Source: Ophthalmolycus amberensis
Taxonomy: Eukaryota > Chordata > Actinopteri > Perciformes > Zoarcidae
DNA length: 64,000 nucleotides
Direction of reading: 5' to 3'
Assembly (NCBI GenBank): GCA_024529925.1
Contig: JAFEUB010001171.1
Location: 1,788,001 to 1,852,000, forward strand
The translations under genes were made by a program, and so were the position numbers. The notes beneath the pieces were generated by a model. The model searched no databases. It was given only the letters and a program-made list of their open reading frames with translations, and was not told the DNA's origin. Each line of letters begins with the position of its first letter. Positions within the stretch are counted from its first letter, which is position 1. Positions 1 to 11,857 of this stretch are shown in pieces.

Positions 1-3000
1 TGTTGGATTTTTGCTGGTGAGCGACCTCCGTGTGCACGTCGAAGACATTAGAGGGGAAAAGTTCATTGCAGAGGGGACATGTAATCCATTTCTTAGTTTG
101 TGGCGTGGAGTTCCTCGTTTGCTCAACAGCCTTGAGAGGGGTACTTGTGCTCTGAGAGACGGGCATTGCTACTTGCAGCGGAGCGAAAGTGTACGTGGGC
201 ATGCCGTTCATCTTGTTGCCGGTCGGGATCAAGTGACTCAGCAGGGACTGGGAAGTCAGCATGGTGCCTTGTAGGGCGACTTGGTGCATTGGTGCATTTT
301 TTGTATCCACAGCAGGCTTCGATAGGGCTCCGGCTGCCATGTTGGCCCGCAGTCCAGCTGGGAGAAAGATTTGCTGCTGTTGTGGAGTATGTTGCGCTGG
401 AGCTGGAGCCGTAGCTGCCTGTTTCAGAGACACGTTGGACACTGTGGGAAGCTGCAGCATAGTTCCCGCTCCGTGAGGCAGAGCACCTCGGAGGGCTATC
501 GTGGCACCCGGCTGGAGCAAACCTTTAGCTTCAGCACTAGCTAGCTGCACTAGCGCCGACGCTTGGGGGGGCAGAAACGCCTGGTTGGTTCCGGGGGCAC
601 AGATCAGAGTAGTAGTGTTGGTTCTTCCTAAATGCTGTAAGGCCAGCATAGTCCCTCCGGGTTGGCCGTTACTCTGTAAAACCAAGGACTTGCTGTTGAA
701 CACTTGAGGTTGCTGTGGTTTAGGAGCAATGTATGGGAATGTCACAAACACGCCGTTCCCATTGGGTGTCGCTTTAATGGTGAAGTTCTTGTTCTCGTAA
801 ATCATACTCTGCACTTGCGTGCTGACCGCATAGTGCGATGGCTCGACCAGCATGTGATGCAGCATTTGGTCCAGGTTCCCGGTGTTCACCTTGCACACCT
901 TGCAGCAGTAGACCTTCACAGACGTTGACCCACGAAGGAGGAATCTGTAACCGATATACTGTTCTGCCACACTGTCCAGGTGCTTGAGGATGACGTGCTT
1001 CTTCATCGTGAAGATAGAGGGGGCCGGAAATCCACATCGTCGACACTGGTACCGCTCATTTCCGCGGTGGGCGGGTTGAGGCACTTCCCTTGGCGGTTGC
1101 GCCAAGGTGGCGTGGAAGAACAGCATGTGCTTCTTGACAGACCTGGGGTGTCCGATGAAGACGCACTTGGAGCAGGGCGCCAGCGCACAGAAGGACTGCA
1201 CATATCCATGGCAGCGAGAGACGTGGCTCCTGAAGTTGTAGATGTTTTGTGAAGAGTACTTGCACATGGTACAGCACAGAGCTCGAGACCTGTAAGGCCA
1301 CTGAGTAGGAAGAGACAAGAACAGAGTTAAAATCTGCACAGTTTGTAACAAGTACGTAACATTAACTACCAAGCTACACACCTGAAGCAAAATGGACCGA
1401 CTACTCTCAAATGATCATCCAAACGTGTCATATTCACCTTTTTCTGGAGTCTGACATTGTATCCATCCGTGATATCAACCCAATCAGTCTCCTGAAAGAC
1501 CTCGTCTACATCAGCGTTTTTCTCAGACGTTTCATTGAGATCCTGCGCAGTAAACACACAAACAAACACATCTTAAAGTGGCAACAGGCAACTCTCCGTG
1601 AGAATCCCATGTGGAACTATAAACCCCGATCTCAGTACTATTATTTAAAGGCAGAGTAAAATACCCCGGTATTCCCGTTATATACATTCTGCAGCGGCGG
1701 CCTGCTGCAGAATTCTATGAGATTAAATGAAACAAGAATAAGCTAGCACACCCCCACGGTAGCAGACTACTTTGCCATGAGGAGAGCAGACTCAGTGCTG
1801 ACCACCAACCGGCTGTCGGGCTCATTGGCTGTTACCAGTGTAGCATTAAAGCATGGCGGAATTAGCAAGCCAGCTAACTACCCCGCTGTCTGCTACCGTT
1901 ATTTAGCTATCAGTCCGCGACCTGCTGCAAGTCTGTTTAGCTTATAAGGAAGTTAGCACGCTACAACGGTCCACATCAAAATGGCTGCCGCCACTCTGAC
2001 CATCCTGCTGTTATTTGAATGGGAATGTCCCTTCTACTTCAATGGTTGACGCACGTTCTTGGTGTCTTTATTTTCCCGGCAGATCGTACCCGGTGGTCCA
2101 CAGCATTGTGAAACCAGAGCTTTTAGGGAACCAATGTGAGCTCGGCTGCTGTCCGTATTCTGTAGCTTCTACATTGTGCAATCAACATTCACTTCAGAAT
2201 GATAAGTTCAAGCAAAGAAACTTTTCTATCGCAACTTTAACGATAGCAGCAGCGAACAGTGTCATTCCAGTAGCGGCGCATTAACACAGTACGTCATTCA
2301 TGCTCAGCTCTGCGTGCTTATAGATGCAGTCTAATTGATAAACAGGTGACACATGTTGACACCTGTATATCGAGTCCTTCAGGATTTGAGTTTTAATCCT
2401 GATAAGCTCGTCAAGTGGAAGAAAATAAAAAAGAAACAATCTATAAATCCAACATAGCCATTAAGCCATCCTGCTCATTGATTATCCACAATAGCCCAAA
2501 ACCACAGAACGTCTCGAGACATGACATCATATGCCCAACCCCACTTGTTGCCATAACAACCAAAGGCCCTCTGAATCGCTCTCTCAAGGTGACCATCATG
2601 ATCAAAGTTAAATCTGAGTTTACGTTGGCTGTTAAAATGTTTACAACAACAAAACAACATATATATTATAAAATACATTTGTTTTAACCGCTGAGGCTGT
2701 TGCTGCACATACTGTAGTGTTGGTTGCATTAATGGCTGACATTACAAATCAAAAGTGTGACTGATGTTCTCTACTTTAATGAGGATTATTTGTAACTAAC
2801 GTATAAAAACACAAAATGCATTTCTCCAGTATGACAAGATTTGGTGGCAGACTGTAATTATTGACCCATGCTTTGCATACTATTGTTGTTATGACTAAAA
2901 CTTTTGGACAGCAACGCAGATGATATACATAAATCATCAACAAAATAGGCATAGTGTTTGTAACTTTAGCTATTATTAAAAAGTGTGTATATATATATAT

Positions 3001-3240
3001 ATACATATATTTGAGACAACCTTATCTGAAGTGTTTATTACACTTATATACTAGCTTTAGACCCAAATCATACAAGGAATCCTCGGTTGTTAATAATTAA
3101 TTAAGATATATATATATAATTATAAAACGTACCTTCAGCAGGTTTTGACAGTCTTCCAGGCCAATCTCACCAAGGATGTTTTTCACCGCCTTGCGTGCCT
3201 TTCGGATCTTCTCAATATTTCCAACCGGATACTGATACAT
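1..3240 (-). CDS. adnp2: ADNP homeobox protein 2 (N-terminal part; gene continues off the left edge)
   Basis: Three coding exons read on the minus strand: 3133..3240 (start codon, 36 codons), 1438..1542 (35 codons) and 1..1300 (about 433 codons, open to the window edge). All junctions are GT-AG and phase 0. The N-terminus starts MYQYPVGNIEKIRKARKAVK, the basic helix-like start shared by ADNP and ADNP2. Exon 3 encodes five visible C2H2-type fingers (CCTMCKYSS..., CSKCVFIG..., CRRCGFPA..., CCKVCKVN... and CPLCNELFPSNVFDVH). Between the fourth and fifth lies a long Pro/Ala/Gln-rich linker ending in LIPTGNKMNGMPTYTFAP. That linker signature and the lack of the ADNP NAPVSIPQ motif favour ADNP2 over ADNP. 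The C-terminal homeobox would lie outside the window. Family members are nuclear proteins linked to chromatin remodelling. An a/b paralogue suffix cannot be assigned. Confidence 0.9.
1543..3132 (-). other. adnp2 intron between coding exons 1 and 2
   Basis: A 1.6-kb intron with GT-AG ends. It contains a short TA microsatellite near 2988-3008 and another AT run near 3107-3122. A near-perfect RFX X-box-like inverted repeat (GTTGCCATAACAAC) sits at 2547..2560. No other gene or element was recognised. Confidence 0.6.
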
Positions 3241-4091
3241 TATTCCTCCGAAGCCTTGTAGAAGAAAACGAGCTTTAATCTCAGCATCAAGCCATGAGAA
3301 ATATCACTTCATCTTTTAGTCTGTGTACTATGTGATGTATTCTATGTTGAGAGTACATTCACAACATTCCCCAGTCAAGGCATAGAAAGTAAAAACTATT
3401 TGAGTTGTTTAAATTAAATTAAATAGCACACAGACAAATGGCACACACTGGAACGAATGGCCACAGAAACAACAAGCCGGTCACCTAGTCATGTTAATAG
3501 AGGTATTAAACGCCAACGCAATAAGTCTTACTGCTAGCATTATTAAACCTGCACAAGACATGCAATGATGAGAATACTGTAGTAAAATACTAACTGCAGA
3601 AAGATGATCCCAGGATACTTTGCGATAAAAATGACTGAACCTAACATAACGTAACATGCATATTTTAACCAGCATAAGCATTGTGGAAATACAAATAACA
3701 CAACAGTTAACTTACTGTGCAACAGCTGCTTTTACAATTGCACACGGCCAGTCTCTGCGTGAATAATAACGGATTTAATCGCTGGCCATTTCTGAAGGGA
3801 CATTTTAAAAAACAACTTATTCTAGCAGGTTAAAACTGTGTTTATTTAACGTTAGACCACATACGAACTGAACCCTTTCCATCCATGCCAACACAGTGTA
3901 CGCTGCCCACACTGGACTCGCTAAGCAGCCTCTGGCAGCACGCTGGCAGCGATGAGCCGGCCACGCCGCTTCTTCCTGCTTGAGGACGCACACAGATATT
4001 TACCTCGTCCAGATTTCGGTGTAGATTGACGATAGTTGTCGCTGTGCCACCTCTCCGACAGGGCTAACGTTTTCCACTTCCACCGGCCCTC

Positions 4092-4144
<53 letters not shown>

Positions 4145-4340
4145 GCTGAGCTGCGTCCGCTACCACCAGCGCTGCACACAGATACTCATCCGAGCAGCAT
4201 CCTCCGTCCACACACCGCTGTATGAAGAACCCAGTTAAATATTAAAGATGGTGTTTGCGGACCCTCCTTCAGAAGGGTAGGCTCCTTTTTGGTCAGCTTT
4301 TGTCCCTTTCTTCCCCTGTTGAGGAAAAAATGGCGCTGAA
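3241..4340 (-). other. adnp2: adnp2 5' UTR and first noncoding exon (predicted)
   Basis: The start-codon exon has an acceptor at 3255-3257, leaving 14 nt of leader (3241..3254). A good donor (GAG before GTAAAT) sits at 4002-4003, so a first noncoding exon probably begins at 4004 and runs toward about 4200-4340. The 3255..4003 interval would be intron 1; apart from low-complexity AT stretches I see nothing in it. The proposed first exon contains a 49-bp TG/CA repeat (4095..4143). The transcription start is inferred only from promoter-like sequence upstream. Confidence 0.45.
4095..4143. repeat. (TG)n microsatellite in the proposed adnp2 first exon
   Basis: About 24 uninterrupted TG units on the plus strand. 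It lies inside the predicted noncoding first exon of adnp2, so the mRNA would carry a CA repeat. It falls inside an open frame on the minus strand (3921..4211) that would read as His-Thr repeats. Confidence 0.9.
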
Positions 4341-4559
4341 GTTCAGGATCTGACGTAGTTTGTCCAGATTTGCATAATGCACAAACTGACCAATGGGAGG
4401 CCTCTCAGCACAAAACAGAATAACTTTTTATTCTTTCACCAAGACTGTCACACATCGTTCCAGGGTGTCCAGGTGATGCATTTCATATTCATGTTTCTGA
4501 ATTTCTTGTCATACTTGACTTGTTATTTGGACTTCAGTGTTCTACAACAGACAGCTAGG

Positions 4560-4700
4560 TCGGGGGGCGTGGCTAATGCGACTCCCACTGGCAGTCACGT
4601 GGTACCAGTCTCAGGCTAACCAATGAGCTGTCGAGAAAATGAGCTAAATGGGTGGGTCCTCGTCGTGTGACGTCATATCATGCTACTTTTTCTAGCCAAT
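4560..4700 (-). promoter_or_regulatory. adnp2 upstream promoter-like region with a perfect CRE
   Basis: Just upstream of the inferred adnp2 first exon. It contains a GC-rich GGGGGGCGTGGC box near 4562-4573, a CCAAT box at 4619-4624 (CCAATGAG), a palindromic cAMP response element TGACGTCA at 4668..4675, and a second CCAAT at 4694-4698. This arrangement is typical of a TATA-less housekeeping promoter. Assignment to adnp2 rests on position alone. Confidence 0.45.
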
Positions 4701-7180
4701 TAAATTGAACCACCATTTTGATGGTGGAGTAAGTGGAAATTGATAGTTCACATGTCTTTTCGCTAGCATAGCATAAAGTTATAGGACTTTTAAATTTTTT
4801 AAAGAATTACAATAAAATCGAAATGTCTAGCTACCGTTGCATAGTAATGTATGCCAATAGCGAAGCTTCATTTTACATTTGTATGCTTAGTGATACGTTC
4901 TTGTAAAAGTCGATACTTGTAAAAATCGTAAGGTCGAACAATCTTATGTTCGACCTTACCAATTTATAAACGTCTCGCACAAATTGAGCAAAACCAAAGT
5001 CTGAATTACGGCCTACCAATAAACTTTTACGAAGAAAGGTCAGTTAGCTTGGTGACAAATCGACAATTCATCGAAGCAACAATGTGACGTTACTCCAGTC
5101 TAAAGCTTCTTTGGTGCACTCGTAAACTACAATTTCTTGGGTTACCAATCTTCTGTACAATTTTTGACTCCTGAATCATTTTATTAGCTATTTTAAAGTA
5201 TCAGAAGTCCAGATGTTAATACAGTGCTTCATCCGCACCAATACGCTGTCATTTTCCATTACAATTCCCTTCATCTGTCAAATCTAAACTTGACCACAAG
5301 TTCTGTTGCATGTAGCAGTTTGGTGTTAAAGTGACGTAACAACCTAATTTACATGTTGACTGACGAGATTAAACCATTGTGCCCCCTGGTCAGGCAATGC
5401 AAACCAGGGTGATTTGAACACGAGATAGTAAACATGTCAACATTCAAAAGGGCTGCAGCTTCAACTAAAACAGGATTTCAAGCTGATAGCACTGCAGAAT
5501 TTCCCAATGGTAAGATCAGAATCAACCACTTGGAGGTCAGTCATGTTTGCTCAGTCGTAGTGAATCTAGTTGCTCCTGAAGTCGTTTCAAATCGACCCTG
5601 TCTGTGTTGTGACCTTGTAAAAAGTCTATTTGTCTTTGTGATGCTCTGCAGTGGAGTGTTGTGTGTGCTTTGTTCTTGACAGAATAATCAGTCGTCTGCT
5701 ATTTGATTAACATCATTATCCGCCACTATCAAATGCACCATGACCCTTCCTTCTATATACAGTCTACTCAGCACTTTTTCACCAGGGTGATATGCAGCGA
5801 GTGGCAAAATATGCAAAACTCTTCACTCATCTATTCATCTTATTTCTAATGTAATTAACATTTCATCTCCTCTAATAAACACGTTAACATGCGACACTTA
5901 ATTAGAGCTATAATGGCTCCTCTCAGACGCTCTCACATACAACACCAAGGAAATGTTTCTGTGGCTGTAATTCATTGAGAAGCCGAGGCAATCAATAGTT
6001 TAAAATGAGACGTGTGCACATCAATCTGCCCTTGGTATTTAAACGATGTTAAAGCGCCGAGTGAGCAACGACTAAAGCTGCCTCCTCAATATATGGCATA
6101 TATATTATTTAAAAATCAGCACTACATCACGCTTTAAGGATCCTACTGGAAGCTACACAAGCAACAGCCGAGTGTGTTGTTCAGGGACAGACAGGACATA
6201 ACAGGATATTTCCAAGCATTAATGGAAATTATTGATTCAATATCTATGATTCAATTCTGATCCAATTCCTCTTGAGCCCAGCAGGTCATCCTGGCAACCG
6301 GATATGGATTTCCACCTCCAAATGCCTTTTAATTATTTAATTTTAAAATGTCGGGTTCTTTTGAAAACAGGCTTCAGAACCATATAAAATCAGATACTGT
6401 AATGTACAGTAGCAAGGTGGGAGAGCCATATTGTAGATGCTGAATACTTATCATTAGACTGTAGTTAAAGTGTTCGGCATTTAATGCGTTTGTCATCAAA
6501 GCGCATGCCGGTTTATTTTACAAGAAAACAGCAGCAGCCAAGTCTACAGATGAAATCCTGTTTTCTGGCAGAAGATGATACTGTTGTGCTCTGCTGTCTT
6601 GTATACATTTAAACAAACTAATTTACAGATTTTATTCTCTTTGGGACAATTGAGGCTATCATCAAAACACAGTAAAATACTCTAGAATGGTACTATTAGG
6701 ATGAATCGGCCATAAAGGAGATCTCTTTCTCTGCTGCAACATTCTGAGGCTACGCAGCCCCAAATTTAGATTAAATGGTTTCCAGGACATTCGACTACTG
6801 TACAATCAGAATACACACCCGAGCAGATCAAAAACACATGGGTTTTAAATGATGTCAGCCAGTTAAAAAGTCAAGATTTTGTGTAGAACTCGACAACTCT
6901 TCGCTGCACCAAAGATCACACGTACACAAGATAAATGATTTAAGTCAGAAATGTATTAAATTAATCACTTTCATTACTTTAACAAGCACAATTTACAGTC
7001 AAAAACAGGCTATGGTCCATTAGTGCCTTAGACAAGCAAGTAATTAATACATTAGTCATTTATAACACATAAGGGCAGGATTCTTTAAAAACTGCAGTTC
7101 AGTAACAACACCTTTAATTTTTATCAGACATGAGACATTTAGCTGTACAAGAGACTATGCATTATGTCCTTCACAACTTC
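4701..7180. other. Intergenic region between adnp2 promoter and azin1 3' end
   Basis: No exon-like open frames, transposon termini or RNA genes recognised, apart from the hairpin at 4928..4959. The open frame at 5434..5679 has no family resemblance and no splice context. AT-rich sequence predominates. Part of the right side may be distal azin1 3' UTR, because several minus-strand AATAAA hexamers occur. Confidence 0.5.
4928..4959. repeat. Perfect inverted repeat / hairpin
   Basis: Arms GTAAGGTCGAACA and TGTTCGACCTTAC (13 bp, perfect) are separated by a 6-nt loop. A short direct repeat (TTGTAAAA-TCG) lies immediately to the left. No coding potential. It lies in the adnp2-azin1 gap, upstream of adnp2. 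Confidence 0.85.
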
Positions 7181-8433
7181 AGAGAGGCATGAGGAAGTTT
7201 ATTATTTGTCATTTGCACTGCCTCAGAGAGGTCTGTGTACAGCTAGCATGCCTTTCATGTGAGAGATAGACACGTTAAGTCCACATCTGCCACATACAGA
7301 TCGTTTTACATTTGAGAAATAGCTCCTTTGCTGCTTTTTCAGATCCTGTAAAAAACAAGGACCAACCCCATGACGGGATTCTAAAATGAAGATCTGAAAA
7401 ATCAGAGCTGCGGTGCTAAATGTCACAGTACTTATTTATTAACCTACAAAAGACGGTGTGCATTTAAAACCAGATTAACCTGTCTCTATTAGAGGCAAGG
7501 GGTGCATTAAGGGGTCTGCAGCTTCTCTGTATTCAAGCTACAGCTCAGCCAAGAGAGAATCTCCCACAGCAATTCCTTCATGCCTTTAGAGTAAAGGGAA
7601 ACCACTGAGGTCACACATGGCAATCACAGCACACTTAAATCCATGTAGCGTTGAAAAACACATAAATATCTTTTCCGGAAAACACTGTTAGATGGTCCAC
7701 AGTATAATACCTGGGCAAAACACACTTGAAGATGGAGCTTTCAATTTGCCCCAGCATTATCTGAATCCAATAAATAAAAACGCATCGAGGTGAGCTGCAA
7801 TAAAGAAATAGGTTACATCATTGTCATGATTTCAGTTAAAACTATGCAAAGTGAGGGGTCTGAAGTATAGAATCCACACATTGATTCTTTGAAACACTTC
7901 AAAAATCACCTACAGACAAAATGTGTTGTTGTTGAACAGACATGACTGTCAACAGGTAATCAATAGAGAACATGATTTAAATCAATTGTACATTTTGTAA
8001 ACTGGATTTGATTTAGGAAACAAACCACCCACAACATGTTGGAGGGAGGGAGGGATGGGGTGGTGGTGGGGTCCCCATCTCCAAAGAGTCGTCCATTTTG
8101 TTGCATATTGTCATTTGAGCCGGAGTTCTTTTAGCGGACACATTTTTACAGTCCGTTAGAGCGAGGAGCGAGAATGAGAAGATTATCTTCCAGATCAAAT
8201 TTTAGACAATTGAGGTATCAAACTACCAATTGTTTCCCATTTCTAGAAGGTAAAAAAAGTCCAATTCCTGGAAGAAATAATAGGACACTGCTTTTTTTTC
8301 CCAAGGTGGCTGGAATGTTGACCACATTGAGCCCCTTGTCCCAAAGAGCTCGCGGACCCCTCTTCTCACATGGTGAAAGCAGAGGCTAAGGGGGGATCTG
8401 TGCATTATCATACGGAACAGGGGCAGAGGGCAG
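7181..8433 (-). other. azin1: azin1 3' UTR (predicted)
   Basis: Sequence downstream of the azin1 stop codon on the minus strand. Candidate poly(A) signals (AATAAA on the minus strand) lie at 7435..7440 and 7198..7203. The true end is uncertain; mammalian AZIN1 has a long 3' UTR, so it could extend further left. Confidence 0.4.
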
Positions 8434-9502
8434 CTACACACTGTACCGGACCGTGGAGAAATTCTTCATGGCGCTGTCCAGTGCCACACCGGCCCCCTGC
8501 ATGTCGTACCTGTGGGCAACACCAAGCGTCAGAATGAGTTCCTCGTAAACGCAACATGTTCTCACTGCATCGGTATCAGTTCACAGGCTTCACAGGCTAA
8601 CTCACTCCATGCTCACCAGTCACAAGTGGAGACAGTGTAGTAGACGGGCAGCTGGGGGGAGCTGGAGAGGCAGCTGAACTCCTCCAGGCCACACACTCCC
8701 ATGTTGGGGAAGCAGAGCCAGTCTCCCACACTGAGCTCAGGCAGCAGGCAGCCCTCCACAACCTGGTCCAGCTGGTCCAGTGACGGGCCCCACAGGCTGC
8801 TGGGAAACACCTCCTCCTCAGCACACAGCGCATGCTGCAGAGAGGAAACAATCAGAAGTGTTACTTAAAAATGCATGACGCCCTCTTCCTATTCAACTAG
8901 CGCTGCTCTCAGATTCTTCATTCAGTCCTGAACGGGGTCGACTCTCGTGGGTGGAGGTCTACTAACCTTGCGCACTGACGGGGCAGCGATGCAGTTTCCC
9001 AGCAGCTTGCGGCTGAATGGGCCATAAACGCCCTCATTCATGTAGTACAGGAACTCTGCATCGTCATTGTTCACACCTGTGTGAATGCAGTGATGTCAGA
9101 AATATAGAACATGGGGTATTATCTAGCAATGGAGGACTTGACCACTGATGGTTTTGCTGCGATTATGCAACAGAAATCTTGACACAACAAATATGAGAAC
9201 ACGAACCATTCTGTCTTTTCTAAATCTCACAGTCAGAGTCCAGAGACAGATGTATGTATGATAGTCAGATTTAACAGACTTACACAGGATTAACACATCC
9301 TCAGAGACGTAAGTAACTCACCTTGAGTGAGGCTGTCCCAGTGACGGTTCATCACCTTTTTGCCGATCACGTTGACAGCCAGGCTGAACGCCGTGGCCAC
9401 GTAGAAGCTGCCTGGCTGGGCCAACACTTGCACACCGGACAGCGGGGGGAAGTAAGCATCTAGCAGCGGTCTGACTGCAGACTCAACCTGCGCACGCACG
9501 CG

Positions 9503-9553
<51 letters not shown>

Positions 9554-11347
9554 ACAGTAAATATGCATTCAGAGGGTGTTTCCAAATAAAAACAAAACAT
9601 TTGCAGGAACTTAGCTATTAGCTACCTAGCCTAGCTAGATGAATGAAAAGTAATTTGGGTAAACAATATGTTGATGGCCAAAGAAAATAAAGTAGCCTGA
9701 AATGGTGTAATCTATCCAAGTGTTGTATTTTCACTTGTGTGTTCATCAGTTATCTTTTATGTTTCGGGCCTCTTCTTTGCTGCACATGTACATAGCTATT
9801 TGACAGTTTGATTAATGCATCCCCAAAATACGTTTACCGTACCTGTTTGAGCTGAACCTCTGAGCCAGTAAATCCACCACCAATGTCCAGGATGTTCATG
9901 TTGAAGCCCAGATCCACCTGAACAGAAACAGCAAACAATCAGTTGTTACCCTCAATGAAAAATAACCTACAATGGATAAAAGGGCCTTTAAGTAATCAGA
10001 AAGTCTTGAGTTGACACGTATCTTCTGAATTCCTGCGAACTATTCATTTTATGTTTATATATTTTCCAGAAAGTACGTACCCCCATGTCAAACACAACGC
10101 GGGCATCCGACAGTGCATGGGTATAGGCCTGTTGCAGGTCTTGGCAGGAGCTGGGGATGTGAAAAGTCACCCCCACCACCTGGACTCCAAGTTCCTTGGC
10201 TGCTTCCAGCATGTGCCGGCAGCTCTTCAGAGAAAAGCCAAAGGCCATGCTGGTTTCAGCTGCGTGGGCCTCGGTGGTCAACTGCAGCAGCAATCTACAA
10301 GATACAAAACATGAATGAAACATCCATCTCCGCAAAGTAAGTCGGTTTTTGACACGAACGACTTTCCCAATCTTGTGTTAATTGTCAGTCTTTGTCAACC
10401 TAATGTTGGAGTAACATCAGATTGACAAAGTCTTCAGTTTTGCAGAAATTCACAAGGATTAAAAAGTAGCTCCAGGATTGGATCACTTACTTTGCACCAG
10501 GGTGCAGGCGTGAAATCTTTGACAACTCTGCCTCATTTTCGCACACGAGATGTTGGATGTTGTTCTTGGCTGCGTGCTTGATGTGTGCCAGCTGCTTGCA
10601 AACGCCTGACAGAATGATGTTTTCTGGTGGCACGCCGTGCTCCAGCACCAGGCTTACTTCAGTCTGCAGGAAAGAGGACACGTTAGAGAAACTAACGCTA
10701 CAAAGTCTAAAAGCGCCATCAAAACAAGCAAAAGGGTACCAAGTGTGTTGCAGTCATCCACTGACTAGTAATCAATTGAGTGCTGATAATGTAATTGCCC
10801 CAAAATGTCACGTGCTTGCATAAGAGGATGCAGTTTGAAAAAATAAAATAAAATAAAGCTACCTGAATTTGATTCTTTAAAGTTTACCTTGTTGGCACAA
10901 ATGAAGCCCAGGCCCAAGGAGGCCAGCACCTCGATGACTGCAGGGCTGCTGTTGCACTTGACTGGGTAGTAGGGCTGCAGCCGTGGCACTGCACTCTGCC
11001 AGCACACATGCTGCCGCATCAGAGCACCGAGGTCTCCCACCACAAACGCACTCTTCTCCACCTGGGAACATAAGGAGGTGAAGGCTGCACTGAGTACAAA
11101 TAGCAACTAAAATCACACCAAGGGACGTCAAGGGGACAAAAGAAAACATGCTCAGTGCTAATGACAGTGTCATTACAGCAATTTGAAGCATTTTGGAAAT
11201 TTCCAAAAACTGAAGCCATTAAAAAGGCACGCAAGCTGAACTGACCAGGGCCTGCTCACAGATGTGTCCGTCAATGACATCGTCAAGGGTCACTCCTCCC
11301 TCCAGGAGTTCAACGATGTAGCTGGGTTTGTCAACGAATCCTTTCAT
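8434..11347 (-). CDS. azin1: Antizyme inhibitor 1
   Basis: Nine coding exons on the minus strand: 11246..11347 (start), 10888..11061, 10491..10663, 10081..10294, 9843..9917, 9322..9487, 8967..9076, 8617..8834 and 8434..8509 (TAG). They join in frame to 435 aa (human AZIN1: 448). The start MKGFVDKPSY matches AZIN1. The protein is an ornithine-decarboxylase (ODC) homologue that binds antizyme without catalysis, freeing ODC and raising polyamine uptake and synthesis. The PLP lysine is kept (PYYPVKCN, Lys69), but other ODC active-site positions are changed: Ile88 (Asp in ODC), Gln154 (Arg), Ser273 in AQPGSFYV (Arg277), Leu357 in WGPSLDQ (Cys360), and MGVCG where ODC has the Tyr389 motif MGAYT. 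This supports an inactive inhibitor rather than ODC or AZIN2. Gly366 matches human Ser367, the RNA-editing site. Confidence 0.94.
9507..9550. repeat. (CA)22 microsatellite next to an azin1 3' splice site
   Basis: On the azin1 (minus) strand this is (TG)22. It lies 20 nt upstream of the exon at 9322..9487, where a polypyrimidine tract would normally be. The interval between the repeat and the CAG acceptor is itself purine/pyrimidine-alternating (GCGCGTGCGTGCGCAG). Confidence 0.92.
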
Positions 11348-11857
11348 CTCAACCGTATTCCGCTAAGCCGACAATCATAAAGAACAGATAAGCAAGTCAA
11401 GGGGTCACGACTGAGCCAATGGGGTCCTGCCGGTATGCAACAAACTGGAAAAGGAGGGGGAGAGAAAAGAAAAACATGACTTTCTACCTGGATGCATTTC
11501 CATGTTTAAAATCAACAGCTACACTGTACAGTAAGTCTGTTGTGCTTTTGGACACACATATCCTATTATCTGTGTTTTATCACCCCTGCATTTATTCTTA
11601 TGTAATTTGTAAATGTGTAAAATCCAGACACCTTATTGAGCTTCTACCTTAATCTATTGACTTTCTCAAAAACACACAAACATGTGTTCACTCACATCAT
11701 GGTTTGTGTGCCTAATTCCTCCCCAGAACACAATGCTCCTGGACTTTGTTACCGGTGTATACGCATGTATGTGCAAGCCAACATGCGTCTTGGTTGTGTA
11801 CAAGACACACCGAGAGTCACTCACATGGACAAGTCAGGAGATGGACCTGTCCCGCTA

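Noticed and set aside
1..3240. Assignment to ADNP rather than ADNP2
   Set aside because: The NAPVSIPQ region of ADNP is absent and the LIPTG-NG-PTYTFAP linker plus CNELFPSNV finger fit ADNP2 better.
9290..9568. 92-codon minus frame with a Cys-Val repeat
   Set aside because: It is the azin1 exon 9322..9487 read through its acceptor into the TG microsatellite; only the exon part is real.
8434..11347. azin1 could have been ornithine decarboxylase or azin2
   Set aside because: The PLP-contact Arg and Asp, catalytic Cys and the Tyr389 motif of ODC are all replaced, the N-terminus is AZIN1-like, and the atp6v1c1-baalc neighbourhood matches AZIN1.
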